Shown here piece by piece: positions 59,919 to 64,000 of a stretch of DNA of 64,000 nt (within the stretch, counting starts at the first letter, position 1; every line of letters starts with the position of its first letter). Source of the stretch: Haloferax namakaokahaiae (GTDB lineage Archaea; Halobacteriota; Halobacteria; Halobacteriales; Haloferacaceae). The notes beneath the pieces were generated by a model, which saw only the letters and a list, made by a program, of their open reading frames with translations, searched no databases and was not told the origin of the DNA. Location of the stretch: positions 1,302,001-1,366,000 of the forward strand of contig NZ_JBHTAA010000005.1 of NCBI RefSeq assembly GCF_042663225.1, in the 5' to 3' direction. A program made the position numbers and the translations under genes.

Positions 59919-61889
59919 CTAGCTCGGGCTAGCTTCGAAGAAATGCGAGACGAGCTTTCGCTCTGCCGCCCGTAGGTGCTGGTGGTACGTCGCCCGCGAG
60001 ATATCCATCGTCGCGGCGAGTTCGTCACCGGTGATACCGTGTGGCCACTCGAAGAAGCCGCCGAGGTACGCGACTTGGAGGGCGGCGTGTTGTCGGGGGG
60101 TCAGTTCGTCACCGAGTTGTGAGACGAACTCCCGGCGGGTCTGCGGCGGGGTCGCTCGCTCGCGGACGGCCCGAAGTTCGATACCCCCCTCCGCCGCCCG
60201 AAGGTCGCCGAGCAGTGCGCGTCCGACGGCGCGGTCGGGGACGACCACCGTCACTCGGCAGCCATCCGCGTCGGCCGCGAGGTCAACCAGACGCCCGCCG
60301 CTATCGGCGATGCGCTCGACGAGCGAGTCGGGCGCGAATCGGAGTTCGGAGAGACCCGCACCGTCGCGTTGGACGAGGTCCGTCGCCGAACGAACCCCGG
60401 CAATAGCGTCGTTCGGACGTTCGAGCGATGCCGGCGGCGTCGTCGAGACGAAGAGGCTCACCGTGCCGTCGTCGTGCGAAGTCAACCCCTCGTATTCGAG
60501 ACGGCACTCGGCGAGCGACGCGAATCTGACGAGGGGTTGGGCCGAGTCGAGCAGGTCGATTTCGAGTTCGACCACCGCGTTCGACAGCAGCGTGCGCCGA
60601 CTCTCGAACGCGTCGATGGCCGCTCCGACCGCCCGCCCCAGCGACCCGAAGACGACGTGTACGTCCGAGTCGATGGGACCGTCCTCGGCGTAGACGCACA
60701 GGACGCCGTAGAGCGTCTCTCGGTGGACTAACGGAACCGCGATGACGCCCGAATATGGCACGTCTGCTTGGGGATGTATCGCCCCGTCAGCGTCGTACGC
60801 GGCCCGGATAGACTGCGTCCTGACGGCCTCGGCGACGGGGTCTGCGTCGGTGCGGTCGATGCGCAGATTCGACAGCGAGTCGGTCGCCGTTCCTCCCCAG
60901 ACGCTCGGCGCGATCGTATCGGGTGCGAGGTCCAACCCGCCAATCCACGCGCACGCGAACTCAGGGGTCCCGGCGACTCGCTCGCAGACCGACCGTTCGA
61001 GTTCGACCCGCGACTCCGCGCGAACGAGGGCGCTGGTCACGTCTTCGAGTAAGCCTTCGATGTGTTCGACGAGGCGCTGGAGTCGCGCACGCTCCGTCTC
61101 GACTTCGGCGGCGTAGCGCTCGGCGGCCTCTTCGGCGCGGACGCGCTCGGTGATATCCGTCTGGAAGCCGACGTAGTGGGTCACCTCGCCCGTCTCGTCG
61201 CGGATGGGCGCGAGGTCGATACGGTTCCAGAACGACTCGCCATCGCGTCGGTAGTTCAGGAGTTCGACCGAGGCAGGGAGTTCGGCGTTCACGGCCTCTC
61301 TGAGTTTGCTGACGGCCGCCGGGTCGGTTTCGGGACCCTGCAAGTAGCGGCAGTTGCGACCCAGCGCCTCTCGGGGTCCGTATCCCGTCATCGACTCGAA
61401 GAAGTCGTTGATGTAGACGAGGGGTTGATCCGGCAACGACGCGTCCGCGAGCGAGATACCGACGGGTGCGGCGTCCATCGCGCGCTCTTTGAGGTCTTCG
61501 GTGATTCGCTCGCTCGCGGGCTCTTTCTCGCGCCGCCACGCGACGACGCTCCGAATTCGGTCCGGCAGGCGTTCGAAGACGTTCGTCTCGGTTATCGGGA
61601 CCACGTCTGCCGCGCCGGTGTCGAACGCCGCGGCCACGCTCAGGTCGCCGTCGAGCGGGTGGACGACGACGACAGGCGAGTCGGCGAGTTCGGTGAGCGC
61701 GGTTTCGATTTGCGTTCGGTCGTCGCTGGCGACGACGACGCAATCGGGTGGGTCCGTGGCGGCCTCTACGTCGGTAATCGTCTCGACGAAGTCGGGTGAG
61801 AGCGGTTCGAGGACGCGCTCGACCCGGTCTCGAAACGGCGCATCCGCGAGCGCGACGACGCGAATCGGGATGCGGTACAAACTGCCCAT
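59919..61889 (-). CDS. Bat-type regulator with LOV-like PAS, GAF and HTH domains
   Basis: Domains in order (656 aa): a receiver-like N-terminus (1-120) without a clear phosphoacceptor; a PAS domain (130-250) with GRNCRYLQ (Cys180) and downstream Asn and Gln residues that match LOV flavin contacts; a coiled linker; a GAF domain (about 280-440); and a C-terminal Bat helix-turn-helix (about 595-650, LAATMDISRATYHQHLRAAERKL). It is the expected regulator of blh. Light sensing through the LOV cysteine is inferred. ATG at 61889 is used. Confidence 0.88.
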   Translation of the reverse strand: MGSLYRIPIRVVALADAPFRDRVERVLEPLSPDFVETITDVEAATDPPDCVVVASDDRTQIETALTELADSPVVVVHPLDGDLSVAAAFDTGAADVVPITETNVFERLPDRIRSVVAWRREKEPASERITEDLKERAMDAAPVGISLADASLPDQPLVYINDFFESMTGYGPREALGRNCRYLQGPETDPAAVSKLREAVNAELPASVELLNYRRDGESFWNRIDLAPIRDETGEVTHYVGFQTDITERVRAEEAAERYAAEVETERARLQRLVEHIEGLLEDVTSALVRAESRVELERSVCERVAGTPEFACAWIGGLDLAPDTIAPSVWGGTATDSLSNLRIDRTDADPVAEAVRTQSIRAAYDADGAIHPQADVPYSGVIAVPLVHRETLYGVLCVYAEDGPIDSDVHVVFGSLGRAVGAAIDAFESRRTLLSNAVVELEIDLLDSAQPLVRFASLAECRLEYEGLTSHDDGTVSLFVSTTPPASLERPNDAIAGVRSATDLVQRDGAGLSELRFAPDSLVERIADSGGRLVDLAADADGCRVTVVVPDRAVGRALLGDLRAAEGGIELRAVRERATPPQTRREFVSQLGDELTPRQHAALQVAYLGGFFEWPHGITGDELAATMDISRATYHQHLRAAERKLVSHFFEASPS

Positions 61890-62032
61890 GACGAGCACAC
61901 GTCACCGGAGGATAAGGTTCTATGCGGCGACGGCGGCGCTATCGGCGACGAGTGGTGGAGTCGTCGCCGGCGACTGTCGCTGTTGCGAACGCCGTCGCTC
62001 ACGGCGTCGATAAAGAGAGAAAACGGGTGAGA

Positions 62033-63442
62033 TTACGCTTCGGCTTCGACGGCTTCGGCGTCTTCCTTGTAGTACTCCTCGATGAGTTCTTCGTCGATAC
62101 GGTTGAGTTCCGTCTTCGGAAGCGTCGAGAGGAGTTCCCAGCCGATATCGAGCGTCTCGGAAATCGGGCGGTCGGTGTCGTAGCCCTGATTCACGAACTC
62201 GGACTCGAAGCGCTCGGCGAAGTCGAGGTACTTGTTGTCGCGCTCGGAGAGTGCTTCACGACCGACGATGTTCACGAGGTCACGAAGGTCTTCACCCTCG
62301 GCGTACGCGGCGTACATCTGGTCGGAGACGTCGGCGTGGTCCTCGCGGGTGAGGCCCTCACCGATACCGTCGTCCATGAGACGCGAGAGCGACGGCAGCA
62401 CGTTCACCGGCGGGCGGAGACCCTGACTGTTGAGGTCACGGTCCATCACGATCTGCCCCTCGGTGATGTATCCGGTCAGGTCGGGAATCGGGTGCGTGTC
62501 GTCGTCACCGGGCATGGTGAGAATCGGAATCTGCGTGACAGACCCGTCACGACCCTTGATACGACCTGCGCGCTCGTAGAGCTGGGCAAGGTCGGTGTAC
62601 ATGTACCCGGGGTAACCACGGCGACCCGGAACCTCTTCGCGGGCCGCACCGATTTCGCGGAGTGCCTCACAGTAGTTCGTCATGTCCGTGAGGATGACGA
62701 GGACGTGGTAGTCCTTCTCGAAGGCGAGGTACTCTGCGGTGGTGAGTGCGAGACGCGGCGTGACCGTCCGCTCGACTGCGGGGTCGTCCGCGAGGTTCAT
62801 GAAGACGACGGAGCGTTCGAGTGCGCCCGTGCGCTCGAAGTCTTCCATGAACTCGTTCGCCTCTTCTGCGGTGATACCCATCGCGCCGAAGATGACTGCG
62901 AACTCGGAGCCTTCGTCGTCTTCGCCGCTCTCTTCCGGCACGGTCGCCTGACGTGCAATCTGCAGTGCCAGGTCGTTGTGCGGAAGCCCAGAGCCGGAGA
63001 AGATTGGGAGCTTCTGGCCGCGAACGAGCGTGTTCATGCCGTCGATGGACGACACACCCGTCTGAATGAACTCTTCGGGGTACTCGCGCGAGAACGGGTT
63101 GATTGCAGCGCCGACGATGTCGTGACGCTCGTCGGGGACGATGTCCGGGCCGCCGTCGATTGGCTGGCCAGACCCGTCGAGCACGCGACCGAGGAGATCC
63201 TCGGTCACGGGCATCTTGAGCGTCTCTCCGAGGAACTTGACGGACGCGTTCCGGTCGATACCAGTCGTGCCTTCGAACACCTGAATCGCAACGAGACCGT
63301 CGCTGGATTCGAGGACCTGTCCACGCTTGGTCTCGCCTTGCGGCGTCTCGATTTCGACGATTTCGTCGTAACCGATTGCCTCATCGACTTCGGCGAACAC
63401 CAGCGGGCCGCTGATTTCGGTGATAGTTTGGTATTCTTTCAT
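62033..63442 (-). CDS. atpB: A-type ATP synthase subunit B
   Basis: A 469-residue regulatory subunit. It has the F1-beta fold without a working P-loop, with LPIFSGSGLPHNDLALQIARQA and SLSRLMDDGIGEGLTREDH, typical of archaeal B subunits. It is three bases from atpA, which continues off the right edge. Confidence 0.97.
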   Translation of the reverse strand: MKEYQTITEISGPLVFAEVDEAIGYDEIVEIETPQGETKRGQVLESSDGLVAIQVFEGTTGIDRNASVKFLGETLKMPVTEDLLGRVLDGSGQPIDGGPDIVPDERHDIVGAAINPFSREYPEEFIQTGVSSIDGMNTLVRGQKLPIFSGSGLPHNDLALQIARQATVPEESGEDDEGSEFAVIFGAMGITAEEANEFMEDFERTGALERSVVFMNLADDPAVERTVTPRLALTTAEYLAFEKDYHVLVILTDMTNYCEALREIGAAREEVPGRRGYPGYMYTDLAQLYERAGRIKGRDGSVTQIPILTMPGDDDTHPIPDLTGYITEGQIVMDRDLNSQGLRPPVNVLPSLSRLMDDGIGEGLTREDHADVSDQMYAAYAEGEDLRDLVNIVGREALSERDNKYLDFAERFESEFVNQGYDTDRPISETLDIGWELLSTLPKTELNRIDEELIEEYYKEDAEAVEAEA

Positions 63443-63445
63443 GGT

Positions 63446-64000
63446 TCAGTACTGTGCGCGGAGTTGCTCCGTAATCTCATCTTTGAGCTCCTCGATGAAC
63501 ACTTCCCAGTCTTCCTGCACGCCGATGCGGTTGAGCTGCGGCGCGGCGTCGATAGACTGGATTTCCTCGACGGGGACGCCGGCTTCGAGCGCCTTGAACG
63601 CCTCGTCGTTGAACGTGTGAATCGCGGTGAGGATGCCGTAGGTCTTCTCCGGGGAACAGAACGTGTCCGTCGGGTGGAACGCGTTCTGCTGCAGGTACGC
63701 CTCGCGGAGGTAGCGAGCGACTTCGAGCGTCAGCTGCTGGTCCTCTGGGAGTGCGTCCTTACCGACGAGCTGTACAATCTCTTGCAGCTCGTTCTCTTCG
63801 TCGAGCACGTCCACGGCCCACTGGCGCTCTTCCGGCCAGTCGTCCTTGACGTTCTCGACGAACCACGGGTCGAGCTGGCTCTGATAGAGCGAGTAGGACT
63901 CGTTCCAGTTGATAGCCGGGAAGTGACGACGCTCTGCGAGGTCTGCGTCGAGTGCCCAGAACGTCTTCACGATACGCAGGGTGTTCTGCGTGACCGGCTC
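63446..64000 (-). CDS. atpA: A-type ATP synthase subunit A, C-terminal part (cut by window)
   Basis: The frame is open to the right edge and encodes about 184 C-terminal residues of the catalytic subunit, including RHFPAINWNESYSLYQSQLDPW and DTFCSPEKTYGIL. The catalytic P-loop part lies outside the window. It is directly upstream of atpB. Confidence 0.95.
   Translation of the reverse strand, partial: EPVTQNTLRIVKTFWALDADLAERRHFPAINWNESYSLYQSQLDPWFVENVKDDWPEERQWAVDVLDEENELQEIVQLVGKDALPEDQQLTLEVARYLREAYLQQNAFHPTDTFCSPEKTYGILTAIHTFNDEAFKALEAGVPVEEIQSIDAAPQLNRIGVQEDWEVFIEELKDEITEQLRAQY

Noticed and set aside
1..64000. CRISPR arrays
   Set aside because: No regularly spaced 25-40 base repeats with unique spacers; only the 32-base, 15-base and short word repeats listed.

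Overview
The window comes from a haloarchaeon, most likely a Haloferax species. The proteins are GC-rich and very acidic, and RNA polymerase is archaeal with split A'/A'' and B'/B'' subunits. aEF-1A, aEF-2, aRF1, an A-type ATP synthase, CDP-archaeol synthase, CTP-dependent riboflavin kinase, PyrE2 and the polarity ATPase MinD4 are all present. From memory, the order atpA-atpB-bat-blh-atpD ... prf1-minD4 ... pyrE2-gfcR ... rpoH-B2-B1-A1-A2-nusA-rps12-rps7 ... fusA ... hom-tuf-rps10 matches the Haloferax volcanii chromosome; no database was searched.

Bases 1 to about 15,040 are an integrated virus-like element lying against the 3' end of a tRNA-Ala(CGC) gene (15041-15112). Its left end is outside the window. 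A leftward run of small genes (about 11.9 kb down to 1.1 kb), joined by 4-base ATGA overlaps, encodes a packaging ATPase with Walker A and B motifs and two mid-sized beta-rich proteins that fit the paired single-jelly-roll capsid proteins (VP7/VP4) of SH1/SNJ1-type viruses. It also encodes a candidate spike protein and about ten small membrane-anchored proteins. No tail, portal or terminase genes are visible. This suggests a tailless, internal-membrane icosahedral virus (Halopanivirales type). A control module contains ribbon-helix-helix proteins, a SWIM zinc-finger protein, small CxxC proteins and a serine recombinase with inverted and direct repeats in its promoter. A second divergent control region with phased repeats lies at 255-407.

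Bases 15.3-33.5 kb hold the information-processing core, read leftward: rpoH, rpoB2, rpoB1, rpoA1, rpoA2, nusA, rps12, rps7, then fusA, an ACT-domain gene with homoserine dehydrogenase, tuf and rps10. Two identical tRNA-Asp genes sit upstream of rpoH. A Tat-exported cupredoxin with a long Thr/Glu-rich insertion and an HExxH protein interrupt the block.

Bases 33.5-50.7 kb hold mixed metabolic genes: a Tat lipoprotein, an Imm-5-like protein, a tandem fluoride-channel pair, a HerA-like ATPase, TiaS, a leaderless HTH regulator, a glutaredoxin-like protein, an arylsulfotransferase-like protein, a purine permease, a PRT-fold regulator with PyrE2, CDP-archaeol synthase, proline dehydrogenase, branched-chain aminotransferase, and RibB with the HTH-fused riboflavin kinase.

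Bases 50.7-64 kb hold argS, minD4, prf1, an MFS exporter and part of the A-type ATP synthase cluster (atpA partial, atpB, atpD). Within that cluster sit a beta-carotene dioxygenase (blh) and a Bat-type regulator whose PAS domain carries the residues of a flavin-binding LOV domain, so a light-sensing and retinal-making pair is embedded among ATP synthase genes.
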